DNA of 64,000 nt from Mariniflexile maritimum (GCF_009746565.1 NZ_WRPN01000003.1:124001-188000), one strand, 5' to 3'; shown: positions 1-9,320, numbered from the stretch's first letter. A program made the numbers and translations. Notes: generated from the letters alone by a model not told the origin.

Positions 1-1
1 C

Positions 2-316
2 GATGCTACCAATCGTGCGCTAGAGGTTTTTTATCATTTGAAAATGGACAATACCAAACTGCAAAACGCCGTACTTATTTATGTGGCGGTAAAAGACAGA
101 ACCTTTGTTATTTATGGCGATAAAGGCATAAATAATGTGGTACCTCCCCATTTTTGGGACAGCACCAAAGATGTGATGCAAGCGCATTTTAAAACGGGCA
201 ACTTTAAACAAGGCTTGGTTGAGGGCATCTTAAAATCGGGCGAGCAACTAAAAAAGTATTTCCCTTATACCGACTTGGATGTGAACGAACTAACTAACAA
301 CATCTCAAAAGGTTAA
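2..316 (+). CDS. TPM-domain protein, C-terminal part (5' end outside window)
   Basis: The reading frame is open to the left window edge, so only about the last 104 residues are present. The text resembles the C-terminal half of the short TPM (TLP18.3/Psb32/MOLO-1) proteins that in Bacteroidetes lie between lemA and a second, membrane-anchored TPM gene: a beta-strand stretch (VLIYVAVKDRTFVIYGDKGIN), then a helix (KDVMQAHFKTGNFKQGLVEGI). Only 8 bp separate it from the next TPM gene, so the two are surely co-transcribed. Function is not established beyond the family; TPM domains are linked to metal-binding or phosphatase-like folds. A TTG at 38 can be read as a start, but upstream codons continue the same protein, so it is not the real one. 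Confidence 0.75.
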   Translation, partial: DATNRALEVFYHLKMDNTKLQNAVLIYVAVKDRTFVIYGDKGINNVVPPHFWDSTKDVMQAHFKTGNFKQGLVEGILKSGEQLKKYFPYTDLDVNELTNNISKG

Positions 317-324
317 AATTAAGT

Positions 325-1152
325 ATGCACTATTCAGTTTTCAGTTTTAAGTTGTTAGAAAAAGTAAAAAGAGCCTGTTTTTTATTGGTTTTTGTTCTCG
401 TTCATGTGTTTTCAAATTTTTCTTTTGCCCAATTCAACATTCCAAAAAAACCCGCTTTTCAAACCAGTGTTTACGATTATGTTAACCTGCTCTCTGCTTC
501 CGAAAAAAGTGCCCTAGAACAAAAACTGGTAAAATATTCCGATACGACCTCTACACAAATTGTGGTGGCCATTATTAGTTCTACGGAAGGGGAAAACATC
601 AATTATCTAGGGGCACAATGGGGGCAAGCATGGGGCATAGGGCAAGCCAAAGAAGATAACGGCGTACTGATTTTACTGGCCAAAGACGATAGAAAAATTG
701 CAATAAACAGTGGCTATGGGGTTGAACACTTACTTACCGATGCCCTATCCAAACGCATTATTGAACAGGACATCATTCCCTTTTTTAAACAGAATAATTA
801 TTACGATGGCCTTAACAGAGGTGCCGATGCCATTTTTGAGGTACTTACCGGGGAATATCAAGGCACACGGGCTACAGAACCGCAAAACGATTTTCCAATT
901 GGTTTCATCATCATTATTATATTTATCATCATCATTATACTGTCCAAAAACAAGCACGGTGGCAATGGCAAAAACCGGGGCAACAAGGGTGGTTTCAGCC
1001 TATTGGATGCCATTATTTTAAGCAATATGGGCCGCTCGTCTGGTGGCAGTTTTGGTGGCGGAAGCTCAGGTGGCGGTTTTGGTGGCGGCGGCTTTGGTGG
1101 TGGTTTCGGCGGCGGTGGCTTTGGCGGCGGCGGCGCTTCTGGTGGGTGGTAA
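325..1152 (+). CDS. TPM-domain protein with glycine-rich tail (YgcG-like)
   Basis: 275 residues: an N-terminal signal sequence ending near SFAQ (about residue 36), a TPM domain at about 45-170 (conserved VYDYVNLLS, QIVVAIISS, NGVLILLAKDDRKIAI and GYGVEHLLTD stretches), a very hydrophobic isoleucine-rich membrane segment at about 189-206, and a C-terminal tail made almost only of Gly, Ser and Phe (about 238-275). This matches the YgcG/TPM_phosphatase architecture: the domain sits outside the inner membrane and the Gly-rich tail is cytoplasmic or surface exposed. It follows the preceding TPM gene after 8 bp. The Gly-rich tail is encoded by low-complexity GGT/GGC repeats at about 1040-1150, which are prone to slippage. 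Cellular role unknown. Confidence 0.85.
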   Translation: MHYSVFSFKLLEKVKRACFLLVFVLVHVFSNFSFAQFNIPKKPAFQTSVYDYVNLLSASEKSALEQKLVKYSDTTSTQIVVAIISSTEGENINYLGAQWGQAWGIGQAKEDNGVLILLAKDDRKIAINSGYGVEHLLTDALSKRIIEQDIIPFFKQNNYYDGLNRGADAIFEVLTGEYQGTRATEPQNDFPIGFIIIIIFIIIIILSKNKHGGNGKNRGNKGGFSLLDAIILSNMGRSSGGSFGGGSSGGGFGGGGFGGGFGGGGFGGGGASGGW

Positions 1153-1268
1153 TACTCTGGTCTTGTAGCGGTTTTAGGTTGCCGTACTTTATCTGGTTTT
1201 AAAAACGCGCGTACATTGTGCTAGTTTTATTTTCTAAAACACCAGTCCCTAAATATAATCAACCAATA

Positions 1269-4046
1269 TCAATGCCTATAAAACCTACCGTCTTCGGTTT
1301 CACCCGCTTTTCCTAAGCTGTTAAATTTCCAACTAAAACTTAGCATAAAATACTGTTGCAATACGGTACTTTGCGAATCTTGGATGTAGTTTTCGGTCGC
1401 TATTCTGCGCGCATTGGTGTTTTGGTTCAATAAATCATAGGCCTTTAGCGTAACGGTTCCTTGATCTTTTAACACCGAATAGGCCAAGGTCGCGTTCCAA
1501 AACCAGGCGCTTTTTTGAAAACCCGCAGCAATATTGGGGTTGTAATTAAATTGAATATCGTTACGCCATTCAAACCCTTTGGGCAAAAATGTTGCCGTAT
1601 TGAAATTAAGCGAATGGTTGATAAATTCTTGGTTCTTAAAATTATCGATATCAAAAGTGCTTTTTGTAAACGACAAGCGGTACCGGGGGCTAAACTCCAT
1701 AACATCTTTCCAAATTAGCCTAAAACCAAGGTTTGGCGACAACGAGGTGTTGGTGCTTGCATATTGGATACCGTTATTAAAGTTTACGGCCCTACTAACA
1801 TTTGGCCCAAGCCCAACATACACCGTGGCAGTTCGCAAACTATCCAGTTTAATTTTCTTGTTGGCCGAAATGTAACCATTCAAATTATAGGAACCATTAA
1901 CATTTACATAGGTTGTTCTTCGTATTAAATTCTCGTCAATTTCCGATTTTGAAACCACTTTATTGTTTTCAAAGTTGGCGCTTATATAGCCATAATATCC
2001 CGATCCCTTTTGAAAATCGAAGGCATTGTAGTTTATATACACATCGTGGTTGTTCTCTGCTTCCAAATTAGGGTTTCCAACAATGGTGTTTAAAGGGTTT
2101 GAAATGTTTTCGTACTGTTGAAGCTGTGCCAATTGCGGCGAATCGTTGTTTAAGGAATACCCCATACTAAAGGAGGCTTTTTCATTCATTCGGTAGCGCA
2201 ATCTGGAGCGTAGTTCTATAGCTTCAAAGTTGCGGCTAATGCTGAAAAGTGGCCGTAACCTATCGGTATTTTCCAAAGTTTTAAACACATAGCTTGATTG
2301 AAAACTTGCCGACCATGTTTTGTTATTAAAATCGAACCTAAGCGATGGTGTTTTTGTTTCGTTAAGATATTCAAAATCGGTACTCAGGTTGGTATTAAAA
2401 TTTGAAAAATCGCCCGTAATATCATCTTTATCGAAGGTACTTTTTCTATCTTCCTGCTTATTCCTTCGGTAACGGTACCTAAAATCCAAGAAAAATTTAT
2501 TGGCTATCAATGGCATTCTATACGTTACATCCGATTCAACATTAGTTATCTTCTTTTCGCCATCGGTAAACTGTTCTCTTTTTTCAAAATTGGCATTATC
2601 ACCAAAAATAGTTGTTTCAGAATTTAGGAAATCGTCGGTTTCATTCCGGCTTATTTCATTTTCAACGCTGAACTTTAAAAATGCGCCTTTTGAACCGAAA
2701 CGCTTGGTAATATCAATATCGTTATTAAAATTTTTGCCGATGGTTTCTACATTTGAATCGGTTGTAGATTGGTTGGTTAAGGTTTGAAATTCATCCAGCG
2801 ACTTTTCGTCCTCATCATAAACAGTTCTATTCTTCGAGTAATTGAATGAAGGTTTTACGTTTATTAAAAGTGTGGAATCGAGTTCAATATCAAACTCCAA
2901 ATTGGCATTGTGGTTGTCGTTATCGGAAAATGATCTGGATTCCGAACTGGTGAAATAGCGCCTATCGGCCAAGATATTTTCGCGGTTTCGGGATGTTTTG
3001 TTTTCAGAAGAACTTCCGGAGTAAAAATAATTGCCCGAAACATCCTTACCCTTTGCGAGTTCATCGGCATAATTGGCCCCTAGGTTTTGCGATTCCGTAA
3101 TACCTTGTCCGCCACCAAAAGAACGCCCATCAATGGTAAAGGAACCATTACTGCTAAACCGCACGTTGTTGCCACCACCAAACATTTTGCGGATTTCGCC
3201 AAAACTAAACCCCGGGGAATTGATGTCGTTGCCACCAGCCAAAACACTGATACGCTGATCGTTATCAAAACGGTTGAACATACCAGCAAACTCATAATGT
3301 GCATCGGTGCCAGCACCTGCGGCTACCCTACCAAAAACACCTTTGTTGTTTTCTTCCTTTATAACAAGGTTTACGGTTTTGTTTTCGCCATCGGCCGTTT
3401 CGCCGGTAAAGGCTTGGTCTTTGGTTTTGGTGTCTAAAATTTGTATTTTCTCAACAATGTCCTTGGTTAAATTGCGTGTGGTAATGGTGGGGTCGTTGCC
3501 AAAAAAAGGCTTGCCGTTAACCAAAATTTTATTAACTTCTTTACCGTTTACCTTAATTTTGCCTTCCTCATCAATTTCAACTCCCGGTAGTTCCTTTAAT
3601 AAATCTTCAATGTTGGCGTCTTTTTTTGTTTTAAAGGATTTCACGTTAAATTCCATCGTGTCCTTTTTAATCGTTATGGGCGCTTGCGATTTAATAACCA
3701 CTTCCTGCAATGCATTGGCGTTTACCTTCAAGTTAATGGTGCCCAAAGCCAATAGTTCCTTAGTCATTTTAACCGACTGAAAATGGGTTTGATACCCTAC
3801 ATACGAAATGAATAAATTGGTTTCCGCATCGGTGCTTTTACCTTCAAGCATGAATTTTCCATCCCTGCCAGAAATAGTATAAGTAATTAAAGCACTGTCC
3901 TTTACGCGTTGTAAATATACGGTTGCCGATTCCAAAGGGGCGTTATCTGCTTCTGAAAAAATAGTACCGGAAATTTTAAAAGGTTTGTTTTGGGCAAAGG
4001 AAAAGGCAGCAACAAAAAGTGCCACACACAAATTTATAGATTTCAT
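1269..4046 (-). CDS. Outer-membrane beta-barrel protein with carboxypeptidase-like N-domain (TonB-receptor-like)
   Basis: 925 residues. Signal peptide (about 1-18, ending SFAQ), a CarboxypepD_reg-like beta-sandwich at about 22-110 (KISGTIF...LESATVYL...GRDGKFMLEG), a plug-like segment at about 120-235 (NIEDLLKELPGVEIDEEGKI, ILVNGKPFFG, KTVNLVIKEE), then a long beta-barrel of the OMP_b-brl_3 type ending in a terminal aromatic/His residue. It is related to TonB-dependent receptors but has no SusD partner, so the substrate cannot be named. Transcribed alone; a -7-like TAAATTTG lies upstream on the minus strand (4087-4094). Regular glycine- and asparagine-rich strands suggest a surface barrel. 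Substrate unknown. Confidence 0.85.
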   Translation of the reverse strand: MKSINLCVALFVAAFSFAQNKPFKISGTIFSEADNAPLESATVYLQRVKDSALITYTISGRDGKFMLEGKSTDAETNLFISYVGYQTHFQSVKMTKELLALGTINLKVNANALQEVVIKSQAPITIKKDTMEFNVKSFKTKKDANIEDLLKELPGVEIDEEGKIKVNGKEVNKILVNGKPFFGNDPTITTRNLTKDIVEKIQILDTKTKDQAFTGETADGENKTVNLVIKEENNKGVFGRVAAGAGTDAHYEFAGMFNRFDNDQRISVLAGGNDINSPGFSFGEIRKMFGGGNNVRFSSNGSFTIDGRSFGGGQGITESQNLGANYADELAKGKDVSGNYFYSGSSSENKTSRNRENILADRRYFTSSESRSFSDNDNHNANLEFDIELDSTLLINVKPSFNYSKNRTVYDEDEKSLDEFQTLTNQSTTDSNVETIGKNFNNDIDITKRFGSKGAFLKFSVENEISRNETDDFLNSETTIFGDNANFEKREQFTDGEKKITNVESDVTYRMPLIANKFFLDFRYRYRRNKQEDRKSTFDKDDITGDFSNFNTNLSTDFEYLNETKTPSLRFDFNNKTWSASFQSSYVFKTLENTDRLRPLFSISRNFEAIELRSRLRYRMNEKASFSMGYSLNNDSPQLAQLQQYENISNPLNTIVGNPNLEAENNHDVYINYNAFDFQKGSGYYGYISANFENNKVVSKSEIDENLIRRTTYVNVNGSYNLNGYISANKKIKLDSLRTATVYVGLGPNVSRAVNFNNGIQYASTNTSLSPNLGFRLIWKDVMEFSPRYRLSFTKSTFDIDNFKNQEFINHSLNFNTATFLPKGFEWRNDIQFNYNPNIAAGFQKSAWFWNATLAYSVLKDQGTVTLKAYDLLNQNTNARRIATENYIQDSQSTVLQQYFMLSFSWKFNSLGKAGETEDGRFYRH

Positions 4047-4148
4047 TTATTTTTGATTGAAAGTCCCGTGTTTACTTAAAAAAAGCAAATTTAACCCTTA
4101 AACCGTGTGAAAATCCTTAAAAAAAACTTAAAATTCAACCTGCAACTG

Positions 4149-5453
4149 TTATTTTTTCCGCATATAAACACTTACCGGAACGCCCGTAAAATCGAAATGT
4201 TCACGTAATTTATTTTCTAAAAAACGTTTATAGGGTTCTTTAACATATTGTGGCAAATTACAGAAAAAAGCAAACTGCGGTTGTGCCGTTGGCAATTGCA
4301 TCACGTACTTAATTTTCACGTATTTTGCTTTGTTGGCAGGTGGCGGGTAACTTTCAATAATGGGCAGCATAACCTCATTAAGCTTGCTCGTTTTTATTTT
4401 TTTGGTGCGGTTATTGTAAACGGCAACGGCAGTTTCAATAGCCTTAAAAATACGTTGTTTGGTTAATGTGGAAATGAATATAATGGGCACATCGGTAAAG
4501 GGCTCCATTTGTTTTCTAATCGCTTTTTCAAATTCCAGGGTTGTTTTATGGTCTTTTTCCACCAAATCCCATTTGTTTACCAAAACCACGATGCCTTTGC
4601 GGTTGCGTTCGGCCAACCAAAAGATGTTTTGGTCCTGGCCATCAAAACCACGGGTAGCATCCAACACCAACAAACACACATCGCAATGTTCGATGGCACG
4701 CACACTGCGCATCACGGAATAGAACTCCAAATCGTCCTTAACCTTGGATTTTCTGCGGATGCCAGCGGTATCCACCAAATTGAATTCAAAACCAAACTGG
4801 TTGTATTTGGTGTCGATGGAATCTCTGGTGGTGCCTGCAATATCGGTTACTATATAACGATCTTCACCAATTAAGGCATTTATAAACGATGATTTTCCGG
4901 CGTTGGGGCGACCTACCACGGCAAATCGTGGCAACGCTTCGTTAACCACCGTTTCCTTTTCAGGCAATGCTTCAACCAGTGCATCCAATAAATCGCCCGT
5001 ACCGCTTCCGTTGATACTGGCAACCGAATAGTAATTGCCCAAGCCTAATGCGTAAAATTCTACGGCATCTTCTTCACGTTTGGCATTATCCACTTTATTT
5101 ACGACCAAAAAAACGGGCTTGTTTACTTTGCGCAGTAACTTTGCTACGTCTTCATCCATACCTGTTACGCCACTTTCCACATCAACCATGAAAATAATGG
5201 CATCGGCTTCATCAATGGCCAATTCAACTTGCTTATCTATTTCTGCTTCAAAAATATCGTCGCTTCCCAAAACGTAACCACCGGTATCAATCAATGAAAA
5301 TTCTTTTCCATTCCAATCACTTTTTCCGTAATGGCGGTCGCGGGTCACACCGCTTACGGCATCCACAATGGCTTCCCTTCGTTGGATCAAACGATTAAAA
5401 AACGTTGATTTTCCTACATTGGGGCGACCTACAATAGCAACTATATTACTCAT
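4149..5453 (-). CDS. der: Ribosome-assembly GTPase Der (EngA)
   Basis: 434 residues, the normal Der length. Two GTPase domains in tandem: first P-loop GRPNVGKS at 9-16 with DTGG and NKVD, second P-loop GRPNAGKS at 181-188 with DTAG and NKWD, then a C-terminal KH-like domain ending ...PVSVYMRKK. Der acts in maturation of the 50S subunit. It lies close to era (6125) on the same strand, with a small membrane-protein gene between them on the other strand. A lone -7 motif TATTTTTG (minus strand, 5522-5529) may drive it. Identification is secure. Confidence 0.98.
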   Translation of the reverse strand: MSNIVAIVGRPNVGKSTFFNRLIQRREAIVDAVSGVTRDRHYGKSDWNGKEFSLIDTGGYVLGSDDIFEAEIDKQVELAIDEADAIIFMVDVESGVTGMDEDVAKLLRKVNKPVFLVVNKVDNAKREEDAVEFYALGLGNYYSVASINGSGTGDLLDALVEALPEKETVVNEALPRFAVVGRPNAGKSSFINALIGEDRYIVTDIAGTTRDSIDTKYNQFGFEFNLVDTAGIRRKSKVKDDLEFYSVMRSVRAIEHCDVCLLVLDATRGFDGQDQNIFWLAERNRKGIVVLVNKWDLVEKDHKTTLEFEKAIRKQMEPFTDVPIIFISTLTKQRIFKAIETAVAVYNNRTKKIKTSKLNEVMLPIIESYPPPANKAKYVKIKYVMQLPTAQPQFAFFCNLPQYVKEPYKRFLENKLREHFDFTGVPVSVYMRKK

Positions 5454-5627
5454 AATCTTTATTTTATAAACAACGGCATCACGCCGTTTGATCTATTTAG
5501 CAAGGTTTGCTGAATTTTTTGCAAAAATAGGAAATATACACTAAGCATCGGTTTTTTTAGGCAAGTATTAAATTGTTTTGAATTAAGAAGAAAAATACTA
5601 TTTTAACATCCTTAAAACACGAAGTCC

Positions 5628-6128
5628 ATGCCAAGTAGCAACACAATTAATTTACGGCCCCGTTTCAAAATTGAAATACCCATGGGCAACGAAACCGTGC
5701 TGAGCACATTTCAGGAAGCAAAAAAAACGCAATCCGAATTTATTGTTAGCCGAATTGACGACCACGTTTTTATAAGGTTCCCAAAACACAAACAACATTT
5801 CTGGTCGCCACAATTGCATCTGGAAATTAATGAAGTTAGCGCCAATGCCTGTTTGCTTCGCGGATTATTCGGCCCCAACCCTACCGTTTGGACCTTTTTT
5901 ATGTTTTTGCACTTTATGGTGGCAGGCTTATTTATTGCCTTTGGTATTTGGGCCTACTCCAATTGGGCTCTAAACACACGTTATTCCATTCAATTAACGG
6001 GCATGCTACTGATGGTTCTGGTTTGGTTTGTCCTGTATTTTGCCGGCAGTATTGGAAAAGCATCAAGCAAAAAGGAAATGGCCGAACTTTACGATTTTAT
6101 GAACCGCATACTTGCTTCAACAACTTAG
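5628..6128 (+). CDS. Hypothetical membrane protein, two TM helices, between der and era
   Basis: 166 residues, not recognised as a named family. Residues 1-85 are soluble and beta-rich (FKIEIPMG, EFIVSRIDDHVFIRF, LHLEINEVS). Two strong membrane segments follow at about 88-110 and 123-143, then a short cytoplasmic tail containing KKEMAELYDFMNRIL. The gene sits opposite in strand to its GTPase neighbours; its stop overlaps the end of era by 4 bp (6125-6128), so the two genes converge. I know of no signal for a specific role; similar small proteins in flavobacterial genomes have been labelled GTP-binding only because of their neighbours, and no P-loop is visible here. Confidence 0.8.
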   Translation: MPSSNTINLRPRFKIEIPMGNETVLSTFQEAKKTQSEFIVSRIDDHVFIRFPKHKQHFWSPQLHLEINEVSANACLLRGLFGPNPTVWTFFMFLHFMVAGLFIAFGIWAYSNWALNTRYSIQLTGMLLMVLVWFVLYFAGSIGKASSKKEMAELYDFMNRILASTT

Positions 6129-7006
6129 TTATTATAGCCAAAACGTTTTAATTGGTTTTGGTTGCTGCGCCAGTTTTTGTTCACCTTTACATAAGTTTCC
6201 AAATGGATTTGTTTGCCAAAAAACGCTTCCAAATCTTTTCTGGCTTCTACACCCACCCGTTTTAGGGCGGTGCCTTTATGCCCAATGATGATGCCTTTTT
6301 GGGTTTCGCGCTCAACCATGATGACGGCGCGAATTCTAATGATGGCATCTTCTTCAAAAAACTCTTCGGTCTCTATTTCAACAGCATACGGGATTTCCTT
6401 TTTATAATGAAGCAGGATTTTTTCACGGATGGTTTCGTTTATGAAAAAGCGTTCGGGCTTATCGGTCAATTGGTCTTTTGGATAAAAGGCGGGCGATTCG
6501 GGCAACAAGTCGATAATTCTGTTGAATACTTCCTTCACGTTAAATCCTTCTAAAGCTGAAATAGGAAAAATTTCGGCATTGGGCACTTTATCTGTCCAAA
6601 ATTGAACCTGTGCCTCCAATTGTTCCTGGTTGGAAGTATCAATTTTATTCAAAAGCAGCAAAACAGGTATTTTTGAACTGGTAATTTTGTTGAAAAACGC
6701 CTCGTCCTTCAAGGCCTGTTCGCCAATTTCAACGATGTACAATAATATATCGGCATCTTCAAAGGCCGATTTCACAAAATCCATCATGGAAGCCTGTAAT
6801 TGGTAAGCGGGTTTGATGATGCCTGGTGTATCCGAGAGCACCACCTGAAAATCGTCGCCATTTACAATGCCCAAAATGCGGTGGCGCGTGGTTTGGGCCT
6901 TTGAGGTAATAATGGATAGCTTTTCGCCAACGAACGCATTCATTAAGGTTGATTTGCCCACGTTGGGGTTTCCAATAATATTTACAAATCCTGCTTTGTG
7001 GCCCAT
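6125..7006 (-). CDS. era: GTPase Era
   Basis: 293 residues. P-loop GNPNVGKS at 12-19, DTPG switch II, NKID G4 motif, SALE G5, and a C-terminal KH domain (IIIGHKGTALKRVGVEARKDLE) that binds the 3' end of 16S rRNA. Era acts in 30S assembly. Its start is fixed by a promoter just upstream (7030-7059, minus strand). The 3' end overlaps the convergent hypothetical gene by 4 bp. Secure. Confidence 0.98.
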   Translation of the reverse strand: MGHKAGFVNIIGNPNVGKSTLMNAFVGEKLSIITSKAQTTRHRILGIVNGDDFQVVLSDTPGIIKPAYQLQASMMDFVKSAFEDADILLYIVEIGEQALKDEAFFNKITSSKIPVLLLLNKIDTSNQEQLEAQVQFWTDKVPNAEIFPISALEGFNVKEVFNRIIDLLPESPAFYPKDQLTDKPERFFINETIREKILLHYKKEIPYAVEIETEEFFEEDAIIRIRAVIMVERETQKGIIIGHKGTALKRVGVEARKDLEAFFGKQIHLETYVKVNKNWRSNQNQLKRFGYNN

Positions 7007-7029
7007 AGTTGCTGTTTTAAAATTGAGTA

Positions 7030-7059
7030 CAAATTTACAACCTTGATTTGTTTATTCAA
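7030..7059 (-). promoter_or_regulatory. Bacteroidetes-type promoter of era
   Basis: On the minus strand TTG (7057-7059), 19 bp spacer, TAAATTTG (7030-7037). This fits the known Bacteroidetes primary-sigma consensus TTG-N19-TAnnTTTG exactly and lies about 25-30 bp before the era ATG. Confidence 0.75.
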
Positions 7060-7080
7060 TCTTTATTCATTTTTATGCAT

Positions 7081-7110
7081 AAAAAAAAGCAGAAAGTTTC
7101 CTTTCTGCTT
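7081..7110 (-). terminator. Intrinsic terminator of the FKBP gene
   Basis: A perfect 10-bp stem (AAGCAGAAAG at 7087-7096 with CTTTCTGCTT at 7101-7110) and a 4-nt loop, followed on the minus strand by eight T residues. It lies 25 bp beyond the stop of the FKBP gene and upstream of the era promoter. Confidence 0.9.
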
Positions 7111-7134
7111 CTTTGTTCCCATTTTAGAATGGGC

Positions 7135-7836
7135 TTATTTTTGAATTTCCAATAATTCAACTTCAAAAATCAATGTTGAATATGGTTTGATTTTTTCGCC
7201 CGCTTGTCTAGCACCGTAGGCTAGATCTTGAGGGATGAAAAATTTGTATTTTGATCCAACGGACATTAATTGCAAACCTTCAGTCCATCCTTTTATTACT
7301 TGGTTTACGCCAAATTCGGCTGGTTCGCCTCTATCAACAGAGCTGTCGAAAACAGTGCCGTCAATAAGTGTTCCGTGGTAATGCACTTTTACTTTAGACT
7401 CCTCGGTTGGTTTCTCGCCCGATCCTTCTTTCATAACCATATATTGCAAACCACTTTCGGTTACCTTTACACCACTTTTAGTTTTGTTCTCTTCTAGGAA
7501 TTTTTCGTTGGCAGCCTTATTTTTTTGACCCTCAGCTTCTTGTTCCTTCATTTTCTCTTCTTGTTTCTTTTGGAAATAAGAGCTTAACACTTGTTGGATG
7601 TTTTCCTCTTTAATCAAGATGTTGGTAGAATCTATATAGTTCATGTACCCTTGAATAAAAAGTTCGCTGTCAATTTCAGAAACATTTGTTTTTACATTTT
7701 TAGCAACATCCATACCTATGGCATAGCTTACCGAATCCAATTCTGTTTTTAAAGCTTTTTTTGAAACACCTTGTCCACCACAAGACGACAACACGGAAGT
7801 TAATAGTACAACCCCTACAAATTTGATTATTTTCAT
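7135..7836 (-). CDS. FKBP-type peptidyl-prolyl cis-trans isomerase, lipoprotein
   Basis: 233 residues. Lipoprotein signal with lipobox LSSC (Cys19), so it is anchored in an envelope membrane and probably faces the periplasm. Residues about 30-125 form the FKBP N-terminal dimerisation domain ([11 protein letters not shown], a charged helix [15 protein letters not shown]); residues about 140-230 form the FKBP catalytic domain ([53 protein letters not shown]). Predicted role: folding of exported proteins. Transcribed alone, ending at a strong terminator (7081-7110). A -7 element TAAATTTG is present at 7876-7883 on the minus strand. Confidence 0.93.
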   Translation of the reverse strand: MKIIKFVGVVLLTSVLSSCGGQGVSKKALKTELDSVSYAIGMDVAKNVKTNVSEIDSELFIQGYMNYIDSTNILIKEENIQQVLSSYFQKKQEEKMKEQEAEGQKNKAANEKFLEENKTKSGVKVTESGLQYMVMKEGSGEKPTEESKVKVHYHGTLIDGTVFDSSVDRGEPAEFGVNQVIKGWTEGLQLMSVGSKYKFFIPQDLAYGARQAGEKIKPYSTLIFEVELLEIQK

Positions 7837-8071
7837 TTTCTGTTTTTTTATTTAAAATTAAAGGTGCTAAAGTAACAAATTTAAACTCACAAATACAGAA
7901 GTATTTAATGAATTTTTAAGGAACATGTTTAAAGCCAGACGATGCATCAACTACCAACTACCAAGGGTGTAAACCATCACCTATATTTATAAAACCACCA
8001 TATATTAGTTTAAACATATAATTGTATAAAATACTAAAAATCAAATAATTAAAAATTTAACGAAAAAATAG

Positions 8072-8102
8072 TTTGCCAGTTCCAAAAAAAAAGTTATTTT
8101 TG
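8072..8102 (+). promoter_or_regulatory. Promoter of the T9SS-exported alginate-locus gene
   Basis: TTTG at 8072-8075, 19-bp spacer, TATTTTTG at 8095-8102: an exact match to the Bacteroidetes promoter consensus. The last bases of the -7 element are the first bases of the operator pair, so the transcript would start inside the operator. Confidence 0.75.
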
Positions 8103-8124
8103 GTAAACCAATTTGGTAAACCAA
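8100..8124 (+). promoter_or_regulatory. Tandem GntR-type operator (two TTGGTAAACCAA copies)
   Basis: TTGGTAAACCAA at 8100-8111 and again at 8113-8124, period 13 bp, with a degenerate third unit at 8126-8137. The half-site TTGGT/ACCAA resembles the ExuR/UxuR-type uronate operators of Gammaproteobacteria (GntR/FadR family). The same element occurs at 14989, 17929 and 24007. Predicted site for the GntR protein encoded at 24034. Confidence 0.8.
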
Positions 8125-8220
8125 TTTGTTAAATTATAAAACTATTAGTGTACCAAATTTGGATTATTACACAATACGTTATTTATAATTTTACTTGATA
8201 AACTTAAAAAACAAAACATT

Positions 8221-9303
8221 ATGAAAAAAACATTACTATTATTATCTGCTTTGGCTTTGTCGATTTCCAGCTCTTATGGACAATTGCTCATGTACGAGCC
8301 ATTCTCTTACACTGATGCCGCTCAAAATGCCACTAACGAACTCATACTTTCAAGCAGTGGAACATGGGTTGCGGGTCCAAGTTTGTCTACTGGAAGCACC
8401 ACAAACGATGACATTGTAACATCTCCCTTTGACGCTGGGGCTTATGGAATTCCTACTGGCACAGGTGAATCTTACTTTTTTAGAGGTGGTGGTAATGATC
8501 CCGTAAGGAGCTTTACGCCACAAACAACAGGAACCGTTTACTGGTCGGCTCTGATAAGAGTAGAGGGATGGATTGGAAATGGAACAACACAATACGCACC
8601 AGGTGCAACAGGTAAACAGGTATTCTCATTAACTAATTCTTATACAAGTTCAAGTGATATTAGCTATCCTGGATCATTAATAATAAAGGGGGCTTCAACC
8701 ACTTTGGGGGAAACTTCTTATCAATTAGGAGTTGGAAATCAACATATTGATGATGCTCTTAAAGGTTCTTACGCTAGTACAATATTTACCTCGTCTTCTA
8801 CAGATCATTTAGTGGTTTTAAGTTACGACATTGCTACTGCCACTACCAAGTTATGGATAGATCCTGCAATTCCTGCTAATGGCACTATGACCACTGATTT
8901 ACCTAGTGCAACCATAACTGGACCGGGTACAGTTACAGAAATTTCTAGGTTTTTTATCAGATTAGATTCTAATGCTAACACACCTAACATGACGATTGAT
9001 GAAATTAGAGTTGCAAAAACATGGCATGAAGTTGTGGGTAAACCTGCTCCTTTAAGCGTTTCAAAAAACAATATCGAAGGCCTTAAAATTTATCCAAACC
9101 CAGCAAAAGATTATATCAGTATTGAATCTAAAAACACCAAAATTTCTTCAGTAGAAATGTACAATGTACTAGGCGCAAAAGTGATCTCTGAAAAAGCGTT
9201 GGTTAATAATCGCTTAAACGTTTCGCATCTGTCCAAAGGTATTTACATGCTTAAAGTTAATGCCGAAAACGGAAGTGCCACAAAAAAAATATTAATAGAT
9301 TAA
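8221..9303 (+). CDS. T9SS-exported protein with putative beta-sandwich domain, function unknown
   Basis: 360 residues. Sec signal peptide (about 1-20, MKKTLLLLSALALS...SYGQ), a central region at about 22-280 that looks like a concanavalin-A-type beta-sandwich (LLMYEPFSYTD at the start; FFIRLDSNANTPNMTIDEI then RVAKTWHEV at its end), and a C-terminal T9SS type A sorting domain at about 288-360 (LKIYPNPAKDYISIES, VEMYNVLGAKV, LNVSHLSKGIYMLKV, ATKKILID). It should therefore be exported across the outer membrane. No known lyase motif is visible. It has its own promoter with the full alginate-regulon operator pair and ends in a terminator, so it is a single-gene unit of the same regulon. A surface or secreted polysaccharide-binding role is an inference; a new lyase is possible. 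Confidence 0.85.
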   Translation: MKKTLLLLSALALSISSSYGQLLMYEPFSYTDAAQNATNELILSSSGTWVAGPSLSTGSTTNDDIVTSPFDAGAYGIPTGTGESYFFRGGGNDPVRSFTPQTTGTVYWSALIRVEGWIGNGTTQYAPGATGKQVFSLTNSYTSSSDISYPGSLIIKGASTTLGETSYQLGVGNQHIDDALKGSYASTIFTSSSTDHLVVLSYDIATATTKLWIDPAIPANGTMTTDLPSATITGPGTVTEISRFFIRLDSNANTPNMTIDEIRVAKTWHEVVGKPAPLSVSKNNIEGLKIYPNPAKDYISIESKNTKISSVEMYNVLGAKVISEKALVNNRLNVSHLSKGIYMLKVNAENGSATKKILID

Positions 9304-9320
9304 CAACCAATAATTAAATA

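Larger units (their letters stand above)
7837..8220. other. Intergenic control region at the left edge of the alginate locus
   Basis: 384 bp without a gene. The left part carries the FKBP -7 element; the right part holds the promoter and tandem operators of the T9SS protein gene (8072-8124), followed by a roughly 110-nt AT-rich leader with a further palindrome CCAAATTTGG at 8153-8162 and a degenerate third repeat beginning TTGTTAAA at 8126. Confidence 0.7.

Noticed and set aside
3307-3780. 157-codon plus-strand frame opposite the outer-membrane protein gene
   Set aside because: Shadow frame inside a clear minus-strand gene, no protein-like features.
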